A stretch of DNA of 40,835 nucleotides, from the IMG/VR virus record IMGVR_UViG_3300008117_000100, positions 1-40,835 of that record. The stretch is one strand, 5' to 3'. The notes under the pieces were generated by a model. It was not told the origin of the DNA and did not search any database. It saw only the letters and a program-made list of their open reading frames with translations. This DNA is from a virus. Made by a program: the position numbers and the translations under genes. This document shows positions 9,001 to 15,660 of this stretch, piece by piece; position 1 is the first letter of the stretch, and every line of letters begins with the position of its first letter.

Positions 9001-9492
9001 CCTTATAAATTAACTGGTAGGTATGAAACTAATAAAGATGGAACCCTTAAGGATCAAGAAAGATTTGATCTTAATAAAGAAATGGGATTTGTTAAGGGTG
9101 ATTATTATACTTATAATGGTAGAACTTATCGTGTTGTTGGAGGCAAAACAATTCAGTCTGCTGCATATGTTCAACCAGTGGGACGTGCAACATTTGGTAG
9201 AATTGTTCCACGACGCCCATATATTGTAGGAGAGCGTGGTCCAGAAATGCGTTACTTTGACGACGGTCCAGGATATATTGGTCCAAGATATAATGTACCA
9301 GGAAAAACAAAGTCGGACTATTATTATTCTCCTAATCAACAACCAGCTAATATACAAAATAGCCCTACATTTGTTTTTAACTTTGAAGAAGCTCCAAAGA
9401 ATGCTAGAGAGCTATATAATGAATTTCAAAAGATTGTTAAGGTAGAAATGTCAAAGACTGGAAATACAGTAGTATACGGAGGCAAAAAATAA
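3058..9492 (+). CDS. Tail tape measure protein
   Basis: This encodes 2144 residues, the longest gene here. It sets tail length and travels with the DNA at infection. Residues about 185-430 match the TP901-type tape-measure core domain (PhageMin_Tail), including GLAADIAATGKTGNELL and ALYLTAMREGGVSASEGANA. Hydrophobic segments lie near 530-570 and 1320-1360, and a long Lys/Glu-rich coiled coil at about 1685-1805. The LTPGEFVINKEA motif (near 920) and a VGERGPEM motif near the C-terminus are common in these proteins. Residues about 981-1190 form an extra region I do not recognise. The ATG has AGGAG 12 nt upstream. At about 0.15 nm per residue the tail would be roughly 320 nm long. Confidence 0.95.
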   Translation: MAEETISTRIVANADFSALIADVHKVTASLSKLQEQLANSNKMLANQISVMNRSFSDTLRSTGQFSTHFVSLQSDVEKFGKNLDGGKLKLNQYFNTFRDHAKTSGGLIRELAKQQVALQNAILQPLGRNSQGLMQFNVHVPRGLDNVKNKTAIARQELQIYNKVIQDGAVQLINWGKNTQWAGRQLTVGLTIPLAAFGKAAADAFRMADQELTRLTKVYGDVAGTSATELSRVRKEVELTAKELSSAMGVNFRETIGLAADIAATGKTGNELLGSISETTRLAVLGEVDRQEAMKATLAIQSAFKSNTDELSKSINFLNAVENQTSTTLNDLVEAIPKAGPVIKGLGGSVQDLALYLTAMREGGVSASEGANALKSALASLINPTDVAVAKFQGFGIDLLGIVQKNAGNVTGTLFELQAALDRLDPLQKQQAIEQLFGKFQFSRLNALFENLGRQGSQTLQVMDLMKRSSSELAAVADRELAAVTESASGRYRRAIEGLRAELAGIGEQFLSINTTLINVVQNIVEFINKLPGPVKQALTFLGGLTAVAGPLIMLTGVLANFFGYILKGVGHMKAFFRGGEGWKYLTPEMLAAEKAGKLVEQTFYSDAKAASVLQMALKNLIDEFAILEGKSRQAVVPVGPAISTIGGNVVAGSAQRVVDPNNPFAGAPYTRASTHMVPRSGMTDEQRMQQTIFGLVPGAIPVNRKIGDNPQIYMNEPLPNIPGLTSINNVSTGVVSGEAAKWHAMMATLGMQSKQEIQDLRQQIIATGTVSKDFMNTFDDILPAVKAITDNAASQSAAIVAELRAGKINLEQAKQQIIALNLETERIIGTTVSAQAAAMGKTINLTQVPTLDQPVVDPTGKSNMRELFKKSKTRDFVDKIARALGVRTSGAGYNIETTKPKKFNSGNLVPGSGNTDTVPAMLTPGEFVINKEATARNLPLLMEINSSTRGGVASSSRGNYGVRPNLGQVLGGIFRRPENRRTLTVRGNPLPRHYWSTRTGADVNARRNDLIESHDAGWKIKHPDGRFFSREELQGLSKDEVNMLWKDVDRSHMGTATHRDADGFYFLPALFGPQQRYGAGGNLSLRTGGNPQEILRALNSGTMHPFSTMRSSARLLGYPSKDIDRVFGEAWKDMSMQLRTRSKPFGKTSDTYEEFAMGILQKHLKKLKIPKTNTSFFDEMMKIGTVRGGGGAGSVSSAVMAGDETISFRNNGGMIYMNSGGMVPGVQYLEDGGGVQGFRSGFQSQAGTPGNRRFFGSGLFKSDNTGMRGMAMGMGMGFAGQAIGGDIGNAIQMASIIPMLAPNMLSKTFNGLKGVATALTTTGKAASLAGKALGLAFRALPFGAAIGGILAVGAAIKYLRAEAEKRRKEEVAGVGITKQMSEEAKLKNINLSDSIKSVTEQLKLQRAAGLAAYEAYTQSGIPQLTLTIKELKAAQKEAKETMKESVNLFNNADPSDVIELAQNLKTEYIAGGMSVQEATNKIYALISVSNKAKFAVSAVANEGFVAITDASTAADLKIRKLAEGLTTVDAEGLASGIDSMVVLLDMSMNKLKGTKDEFGNVIDAGAALESQFDKISNAGGTSPIGEMAMQNLLKIRPELEGVINSADTLESIYAKWRIQLSGAVVNLKNLTAEQAKSLALVQAAGQQAMDQAKESGKGGILGASQKVLDGLNKSVKRNSADSRAAFEQAQKNYEKELELIEKKIKKINEEAEARKKALEDQQRSEDTKLEIQKAQLDYQNKIAAGDMAGAAAAQLRIKQLVNERENQKAIDSIEENRAKRVKAEEAKAEKIRSMAKKKEEAQASVVSNASRAAEQRGIIQDLQSKYEGLISRQNSLEFIKDKDAREIERKSISGGINELSRRIASEGAGNTQFSKILAEAFPGLVAINEKSKKLESRDQGTVTQAAPDILGGKVIPAPKITLPSGAETAFASDAAKIKSAAEAAYDKLGDGKTLRDVVDAILNGPNAKQAAAGIRFTKDNPYKLTGRYETNKDGTLKDQERFDLNKEMGFVKGDYYTYNGRTYRVVGGKTIQSAAYVQPVGRATFGRIVPRRPYIVGERGPEMRYFDDGPGYIGPRYNVPGKTKSDYYYSPNQQPANIQNSPTFVFNFEEAPKNARELYNEFQKIVKVEMSKTGNTVVYGGKK

Positions 9493-9971
9493 TGTCAATA
9501 CTTTTACCTGTAGGCTCCCTACTATATTTTGATACTGGAACCGATCCAGTTAATCCAACATGGTCTAAAATAACAGAACACAACAGACAGCCACTAAGCA
9601 TTACTAAGAATAGAATTCAAAAGGTGCAAAGAATGGCAAATGGCACTCTTCGTAAATTCTTTGTAGCAGAAAAAAGAGAGTTTAGCGTATCATGGACTAT
9701 GCTACCTACATTTTCAAATATGACAGTTGATGGAGGCTATGCAAAAGATGAAATTGAAAGCTTCTATGAAACTAGTAAAGGACAAGGCACATTTAAAATT
9801 AAAATAGTTTACGGTAAAGAGCAGACATCTCCTTATGCTGAGAGATCAGAAATTGTTACCGTATCCCTATCATCCTGCAGTTTTGAGCTTCTTAAAAGAA
9901 ACGTAAAGGCTAGAGGATCTGATCCAGCACAGGAATTCTGGAATGCATCTCTTTCTATGGAAGAGGTCTAA
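9492..9971 (+). CDS. Putative distal tail (Dit-like) protein
   Basis: This encodes 159 residues, with ATG overlapping the tape-measure stop by one base (TAATG). The first gene after the tape measure is normally the distal tail protein, which forms the ring joining tube and tip. The N-terminus MSILLPVGSLLYFDTG and the following Trp- and Ser-containing beta pattern resemble short Dit-like or minor tail proteins of actinophages. There is no added carbohydrate-binding domain, so this would be a core-only version. The call is mostly positional. Confidence 0.55.
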   Translation: MSILLPVGSLLYFDTGTDPVNPTWSKITEHNRQPLSITKNRIQKVQRMANGTLRKFFVAEKREFSVSWTMLPTFSNMTVDGGYAKDEIESFYETSKGQGTFKIKIVYGKEQTSPYAERSEIVTVSLSSCSFELLKRNVKARGSDPAQEFWNASLSMEEV

Positions 9972-12205
9972 TGATAACGGCAAGCAACGAATTAAAAAAC
10001 GTATTCTATAACAATCTATCAATTAAGACAGATGTTGGATGCACTATAGAGTACAACATGAACTCTTTGTTGGACAACTTAAGAGTAACATACGACTCTT
10101 CGCTTGAGACCTACTATCCTAAAATTGATGGAAAGATTAATATTTATAAAAAACTATTTCCAATTGATTCCATTATTCGTCCATGGCGTTCATTATATGG
10201 TGGTAATAAATATTTAATTTGGACTACTGGAATGACAGAAACTACAAAAGATTCGTTCTTTAGCCCACGCAGAATCAGTTATCCGAGAACGGCGGCAGAT
10301 CAAAATGATGGATATGAATCCCCTAAACAGAGTATATATCCAAGACTTTATTATCCTGGAGTCAATGCTACATATAAATATTGGGTATCTCCAATATCAG
10401 AAGATGCTAAATTAACTGTTACATATTCTATTCTTACTGCAACAGTATCAGAAGCATCAAGCTCAGGTACTCTTGTCACATATAAAACATCTCAGCCACA
10501 TGGATTTACATCTGGACAAACTGTAACAATTACTGGTCTTACAACTGGTACATTTAATATATCAGGAACTATTTATTCAATTGAAAGCTCAACATCATTT
10601 ACTATACAAAGTAGCGCTACTGGCACATGGGCAACGGGACAATCTGGAACAGCAACATTAAGTGCTGCTACTAAACCAGCCGTGTCAAATAAAATTATTG
10701 CTAGATTTGAAAAGACTCACGTTCTCCCATCTTCTTGCAGCTTTACAATTACATATTCAGACAATACAACTGCTTCTATTACTGGACAAACAGTGCCATC
10801 TTCTGGAGAAATTGTATTACATTGGAATGGAACTACATGGTCACAAACTGCACCATCTACAATTCAGTCTCCTAAATTAATTAAATCAATATATTTAGAT
10901 GCTATAAATCCTTCTTCTGGAAAAGCTATAGGAGTTATTGAAGTATCTGCAAGATGGATTAAAGACATATCTTCAGATGTAATTTCATTTGATATTCAAA
11001 AAGAAGCATCTTCAAGTTCAGAAGATTTGTTGCCCGTAGGAACAATTACTGCAAATAATATGGAGGTTGAACTTGTTAAATACGATCAGTCTAGCCTTCA
11101 ATATGTTGCATATAATAGAGCGTCCACATCTTGGGATACAACAAAAACCTACCTTGTAAAAAATGCAGAGCTAAAACCATATATTAGAGTCTACCATGAC
11201 AACGGTGCATTGGGAACGGCTCCCAATAAGCATGACGATGTTCAACAGGGAACCTTTTATATAGATAGCTTTGAAACACAAGAATATGGCGAGACATCTA
11301 TAAATGCCCTTGACACATCAAAATATCTTATGGAAACAATTGCCCCATATATTTTGTGTGAAGGATATCCAGCAACTGGAATTATTAGATATCTTTTAGA
11401 TTCAGTTGGATTTACTAATTATGAAATTCGTGTAGCTATTGATGATACTTCTATCCCGCAAATTAATTTTTGGTGGACAGATGGAACAAAGACTATATGG
11501 GAGTGTTTGCAAGAAATATGCAGAGATATACAGATGAATGCATTTGTAGATGAAAATAATATTCTTCAGTTTTATAGCAGAGACTACTTGTACAAGCAGG
11601 TAAATGTTGCTTGGGAATTTTATGAGTCTGCAGAGGGATCAAAGCAGCCTAACATTATGTCATTTTCTAAACGAGAAATTCCTGGGGCAAATTATGTTAA
11701 AGTCTTATGGCAGAGTCAATTAACATCAGACTATCTAGGAAACTCAACAGATCTTTGGGTAGATGAGGTTGCATATCTTAGCGCTGGCGGATTAAGAAAA
11801 ACAATAGAGGCTAATACATCACCAGAGAATACAGAGCTTTCTATCGATATTGAAACTTTAGATAAATATAGTCCTTCGGCGGTGTTGTATAATTATCAAG
11901 GATATGTTTTAATTGATTCAGAGATTATTGAGTATGATGCGATTCAGTATCAATATACTCCTCATAACTCTAACACTGCTGTTCCAGTATGGATTGAATC
12001 TGCATCTGATGTAAACAAATATCAATTTTTATCCAAGCCAGGGTATGCCGATATTAATAAACCAAATGAGACAGCGTACTTTAGACCAACAGGAAGATAT
12101 AGAGTAAAAACTAGAGGAGCTTTTGGAACAACTCCAGCAAGACATACTGCATCTGCTCTTGAGTCGTTGTCAACATGGAATCAAAAGGAGGTATTCTGGC
12201 AATGA
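9971..12205 (+). CDS. Tail hub / tip protein, first part (Tal/gp27-like)
   Basis: This encodes 744 residues, ATG overlapping the previous stop by one base. Residues about 170-235 hold a small beta domain with the pattern PHGFTSGQTVTITG followed by FNISGTIYSI, a motif seen in phage tail proteins. Around residues 460-540 the stretch TDGTKTIWECLQEICRD, then MNAFVDENNILQFYSRD, resembles the hub domain of tail-tip proteins that close the tube. The C-terminus lacks the usual final OB-like hub segment, which appears instead at the end of the next gene. No peptidase or lysozyme motif is visible, so a structural role is likely. Confidence 0.6.
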   Translation: MITASNELKNVFYNNLSIKTDVGCTIEYNMNSLLDNLRVTYDSSLETYYPKIDGKINIYKKLFPIDSIIRPWRSLYGGNKYLIWTTGMTETTKDSFFSPRRISYPRTAADQNDGYESPKQSIYPRLYYPGVNATYKYWVSPISEDAKLTVTYSILTATVSEASSSGTLVTYKTSQPHGFTSGQTVTITGLTTGTFNISGTIYSIESSTSFTIQSSATGTWATGQSGTATLSAATKPAVSNKIIARFEKTHVLPSSCSFTITYSDNTTASITGQTVPSSGEIVLHWNGTTWSQTAPSTIQSPKLIKSIYLDAINPSSGKAIGVIEVSARWIKDISSDVISFDIQKEASSSSEDLLPVGTITANNMEVELVKYDQSSLQYVAYNRASTSWDTTKTYLVKNAELKPYIRVYHDNGALGTAPNKHDDVQQGTFYIDSFETQEYGETSINALDTSKYLMETIAPYILCEGYPATGIIRYLLDSVGFTNYEIRVAIDDTSIPQINFWWTDGTKTIWECLQEICRDIQMNAFVDENNILQFYSRDYLYKQVNVAWEFYESAEGSKQPNIMSFSKREIPGANYVKVLWQSQLTSDYLGNSTDLWVDEVAYLSAGGLRKTIEANTSPENTELSIDIETLDKYSPSAVLYNYQGYVLIDSEIIEYDAIQYQYTPHNSNTAVPVWIESASDVNKYQFLSKPGYADINKPNETAYFRPTGRYRVKTRGAFGTTPARHTASALESLSTWNQKEVFWQ

Positions 12206-13917
12206 GACCTTATTTCTATGCTAATGGCGGAAGCACCTCTTATGGAGTAGATATTTCTCAGCCACCTACTTTAGAGGCACAAAGCACAACGTCTATGAAG
12301 TTTTCAATTAACAAGGCTGGCATGTCTGCCGAACCAACTTCATATGTTTATAATTTAACAGAAGTAGATGAATACAATGTTGTAGTGTCTGGAGGTCAAG
12401 TCCTTAATGGAACTCCTACTACTGAGCCATTTACTGTAACTGGACTAAAGGCTGGCACAGCATATCGTGCAACAATGAATGCAAAAATAAACTCTAATTC
12501 AGGAAATAGCATTGTGTTTTATTTTGTTATGCCTAAAGACTCTAATTTTGTTTCTGCTGGATCAAATGCTTTAGATCCAAGTAAACCTACAGCTTCTAAA
12601 TCATTTTTGAGAATTAATAATAGTAGTAAAAATGCTAAGTCATATAAGGTGGCATGGAAAACATTTGATGGATTGAGCTTGGGATCTTATAATATTAGTA
12701 CAATTACAGTTGGCGGAGTAGAAATTCCAGTAAGAACATATACATCTAACACCTACTATTCATTTGGAACAACCATGTATCTTGATGCAATTATTGAAAA
12801 GACTAGACAGTCTGCAGGATTTGGATTTTTCTTAGATAATCTAGGAACAAGCGGATACTATATTTCTATTGATACAACAGAAACTGCCGCATCAGAAAAT
12901 AAAAAAGAAGTTAGAATTTTAAAGGTAAGCGGCTCAGATGCTAGAGTACTTAAAGATACTCAAAAAAATACAGTGACATCTTTAAATGGAGTTTATGGCG
13001 GCAGGTCATATAAGATTGATGTGAAGGTACAAGTAAAACAAAACTCTGTAGCAATTACTGCTTATATTAATGGATTTAAAATATCTGTTGTAGATTCAAA
13101 TGGAACCTATCCAACAGATGATGGCAAGACCTTTGTTAATAAAATTCTTCCTCCGACAAAACAAATAGGCGTATTTGCCAAGAGCGGTCAGGCTATTTTT
13201 GATTATGTGTATGGAACGGATATTACAAAAGCTCAATATGATAACTCAAACTATTCTAAAGATATATATACTGGACTATTTTCTAACGATTTCCTAGACT
13301 TAAGCTTTGGCGATATTATTTATAATCAGTCTGTAGAAGAAGACAATTTGGCTAAGCCATCTGCAATTGATGAATTTGGAACTACAGTTCGTGAAATTAA
13401 AAAATCCCAGTTTATTTTTAATGGTGGACCATCATTCCCAATTAAATTTTCTACTGGGCTTAACAATAACGTTAAAATATTGGGAGAGAAAAAGAGCAAC
13501 TTTGGCGGAGAGGTTTATGTATTAAATAATAGCTCAGCCCTAACACCATTAAGCGACCAGCAATCTGCAAGTTTTTATATATATGGAAATACAATATCCC
13601 CTTCTGGAGTTCTTGAATATGAGACTGATCAAATACCAGAATACGTAAATCAAGAACCAGTTATTTTTGACTCTAAGTGGCTTCAAAATCTTTCAGATGT
13701 AGAGGCATTAGGCAAGTGGATTAAAGCTAATATTGTCAATAGGGGACAAATTGTTTATATGGAAATTTTTGGAAACCCATTGATTTCTGTAGGAGATATT
13801 GTTACAATTAAGTATGTGTACCAAGGATTGGCGGGAACAGAAAAGTTTATTGTTACCGCAGTTCAACATAACTATAACGAGGGGCTGAGTACAACTATCA
13901 CTTGTCGAACCTTGTAG
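12202..13917 (+). CDS. Minor tail protein with LamG-like and C-terminal hub-like domains
   Basis: This encodes 571 residues from ATG 12202. An earlier in-frame ATG (12175) exists, but AAGGAGG at 12185-12191 is 10 nt from 12202, and the ATGA overlap with the previous stop matches this phage's habit. Residues about 190-340 look like a concanavalin/LamG jelly roll (FGFFLDNLGTSGYYISID; later QIGVFAKSGQAIFDYVYG), a fold often used for glycan binding. The C-terminal stretch with NPLISVGDIVTIKY resembles the terminal domain of tail hub proteins. It probably completes the tip with the preceding protein. Its stop is followed by a palindrome and promoter for the next gene. Confidence 0.6.
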   Translation: MRPYFYANGGSTSYGVDISQPPTLEAQSTTSMKFSINKAGMSAEPTSYVYNLTEVDEYNVVVSGGQVLNGTPTTEPFTVTGLKAGTAYRATMNAKINSNSGNSIVFYFVMPKDSNFVSAGSNALDPSKPTASKSFLRINNSSKNAKSYKVAWKTFDGLSLGSYNISTITVGGVEIPVRTYTSNTYYSFGTTMYLDAIIEKTRQSAGFGFFLDNLGTSGYYISIDTTETAASENKKEVRILKVSGSDARVLKDTQKNTVTSLNGVYGGRSYKIDVKVQVKQNSVAITAYINGFKISVVDSNGTYPTDDGKTFVNKILPPTKQIGVFAKSGQAIFDYVYGTDITKAQYDNSNYSKDIYTGLFSNDFLDLSFGDIIYNQSVEEDNLAKPSAIDEFGTTVREIKKSQFIFNGGPSFPIKFSTGLNNNVKILGEKKSNFGGEVYVLNNSSALTPLSDQQSASFYIYGNTISPSGVLEYETDQIPEYVNQEPVIFDSKWLQNLSDVEALGKWIKANIVNRGQIVYMEIFGNPLISVGDIVTIKYVYQGLAGTEKFIVTAVQHNYNEGLSTTITCRTL

Positions 13918-13935
13918 TCGACTAAATGATATAAT
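13915..13935 (+). promoter_or_regulatory. Extended -10 promoter with upstream palindrome, leaderless start
   Basis: TG (13927-13928), one base, then TATAAT (13930-13935) form an extended -10; no convincing -35 box is seen. A perfect 10-bp palindrome TAGTCGACTA (13915-13924) overlaps the upstream stop codon and ends 5 nt before the -10. Only 7 nt separate the -10 from the ATG at 13943, so the transcript would begin at or next to the start codon. Confidence 0.65.
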
Positions 13936-13942
13936 CAATAAT

Positions 13943-14731
13943 ATGGCAATTGAAAAAGTAGATAAGAAAACGGTATCAGAGGGAGCACCCCTTGTTGAAG
14001 CCGAAGATTCTCCTGTATTTGTATTTCTCAGAAAAGACAGACCATTAACAGTTGCTAGAGGCGGTTCAGCAAATTTAACTTCACCATTTACTGGAGGAGA
14101 CTCTTCAGGCGGAGTAGGAGATGGGACTGGAGATCCTGGAGATGATCCAAAAGATCCTATTGATGTGCCAGAAGATCCTGGCGTAGATGTCCCACAATTA
14201 ACAGATATTGAAGAAATTACATACGAACAATATTTTGATTATACTAAATCAGTTAGATATAATGCTATTTTAAAAGTTAGAAATTCAAGTATTAAAAAAG
14301 ATGAAGTAGTTGCTGTGGATGCTAGAAATACTCCAAAGAGCGGTGCAAGTGCTACTGGAACTACAACTCCAGCAAACTTTATTACACCAACTCCAACAAC
14401 TCCTTCCGTAGTATTTGACAGAACTGGAACTGCAATTGCTTGGGGATGGAGCCAGTCTGATAATTTAGGTTCATATTCTGAGGTTTCGTATGAGTGGGAA
14501 ATCAGATCTGGATCATCTACAACAAGCACAAAGATTAGTTCTGGTACAAAGCAATTCGCTGCTTCTGGAAGCTACCCTATTGGAAATAGTGGAAAGAATA
14601 GAAGGTATAGAGTAAGCTCTGGTGATGGAGATACTCCAGCAACAGCATCTGCAAGGCATTTACGTGTTAGAGCTGTAGTTACTGGAACAAATGGTAAAAT
14701 ATATTATTCAAGGTATTCAAAGCCAATTTAG
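13943..14731 (+). CDS. Hypothetical tail protein with Gly/Asp/Pro-rich linker
   Basis: This encodes 262 residues. No Shine-Dalgarno precedes ATG 13943, and the -10 box placement suggests a leaderless mRNA. Residues about 48-85 form a low-complexity Gly/Asp/Pro/Val linker (for example DGTGDPGDDPKDP). The C-terminal half, from about 145, is a beta-sandwich-like segment with AIAWGWSQSD and YEWEIRSGSS, reminiscent of an Ig/FN3 domain. Position among tail genes suggests a tail-tip or fibre-attachment component. I do not recognise a specific family. Confidence 0.5.
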   Translation: MAIEKVDKKTVSEGAPLVEAEDSPVFVFLRKDRPLTVARGGSANLTSPFTGGDSSGGVGDGTGDPGDDPKDPIDVPEDPGVDVPQLTDIEEITYEQYFDYTKSVRYNAILKVRNSSIKKDEVVAVDARNTPKSGASATGTTTPANFITPTPTTPSVVFDRTGTAIAWGWSQSDNLGSYSEVSYEWEIRSGSSTTSTKISSGTKQFAASGSYPIGNSGKNRRYRVSSGDGDTPATASARHLRVRAVVTGTNGKIYYSRYSKPI

Positions 14732-14738
14732 GAGAAAC

Positions 14739-15659
14739 ATGATTAAAGGTACATATATATTCTATGCAGACGGCAAGGAGATTGCTCGTCACGCTAATGT
14801 CATTACTAAATTTGGTAAAAGATTTTTAACTAACTTTATTGCTGGAAATGAGAAGACTCTTTCTAAGTCGATGGCATTTGGAATTGATTCTACAACCGCT
14901 ACAGAGCTAGATACACGCCTAGGGTTTGAATTTTATAGAACTCCAGTACAGTTTGGAAGTACAGATATTCAAACAGAGAATGAAACAACTACATATTCAG
15001 TAGTATATAAGGCTACAATTCCGCAGGACGTTTCTGGATTAATTTCAGAAGTCGGTATTTATCCAGAGGTTAGAAAATCATTAAATATTTTTGATAGCAA
15101 GTTTATAACAGATTTTGATAGCCAGTTAGATTGGACAAATGCTCCAGAGTTAGCTACTGCAAACTCTAAAGTTGGCCCATATCTTCTTAATATGGTTTCT
15201 AACAATAATGCTGCAAGAGAATACACTAGTAATATTAGCCTACTAGATCTTTCTGGATATAGCGTTAATGATTCAATAAGATTGGCATATTATAAATACG
15301 ATGACAATCTTGCAAGTATTAAAATTAGATTATATAGTTCTGCAACAGCATATTATGAGACCACAATTACTCCGCCTTCTGGAACTGGACATTTTATTAG
15401 CAGCAACATTTTGCTTTCATCTGTATTGTCTGGAGCCACATCGCCAGCACCAGATAGCAAAAATATTAATAAGTTAGGAATTGTTTTAACTCCAACATCT
15501 GGTAATACAACATCTGTTGGTATGGATGCTTTAAGAATTAATGACGAAGATACCTTTGACCCACAGTTTGGACTTATTAGTCGTTCAGTTGTTACCGCAT
15601 TAAGTAAAGTGGCGGGAAGGCAAGTAGACGTAGAATATAGATTGGATCTAGGATTCTAA
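14739..15659 (+). CDS. Minor tail protein, unidentified
   Basis: This encodes 306 residues from ATG 14739, which has AGGAGA at about 14730-14735; a longer reading from 14691 would overlap the previous gene and has no ribosome site. The N-terminus (IKGTYIFYADGKEIARHANV, then VITKFGKRFL) resembles a family of phage tail proteins often seen upstream of tail fibres, in which a strand-rich head is followed by a jelly-roll-like C-terminus. Residues about 130-280 look beta-rich, compatible with a carbohydrate-binding-like module. No catalytic residues are evident. The next gene starts 1 nt after its stop. Confidence 0.5.
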   Translation: MIKGTYIFYADGKEIARHANVITKFGKRFLTNFIAGNEKTLSKSMAFGIDSTTATELDTRLGFEFYRTPVQFGSTDIQTENETTTYSVVYKATIPQDVSGLISEVGIYPEVRKSLNIFDSKFITDFDSQLDWTNAPELATANSKVGPYLLNMVSNNNAAREYTSNISLLDLSGYSVNDSIRLAYYKYDDNLASIKIRLYSSATAYYETTITPPSGTGHFISSNILLSSVLSGATSPAPDSKNINKLGIVLTPTSGNTTSVGMDALRINDEDTFDPQFGLISRSVVTALSKVAGRQVDVEYRLDLGF

Positions 15660-15660
15660 T

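Noticed and set aside
9010-9357. Overlapping frames on both strands in the 3' part of the tape measure
   Set aside because: They are shadows of the AT-rich tape-measure codons, biased in composition and without ribosome sites.
12175-12201. Upstream ATG for the LamG-like minor tail protein
   Set aside because: It would precede the AAGGAGG site; ATG 12202 has good spacing and the ATGA overlap usual in this genome.
12161-12205. Frameshift fusion of the two hub-like tail proteins
   Set aside because: The shift direction would be -1, but the local sequence (around TCAAAAGG) is not a canonical heptamer in phase; ATGA coupling explains the layout.
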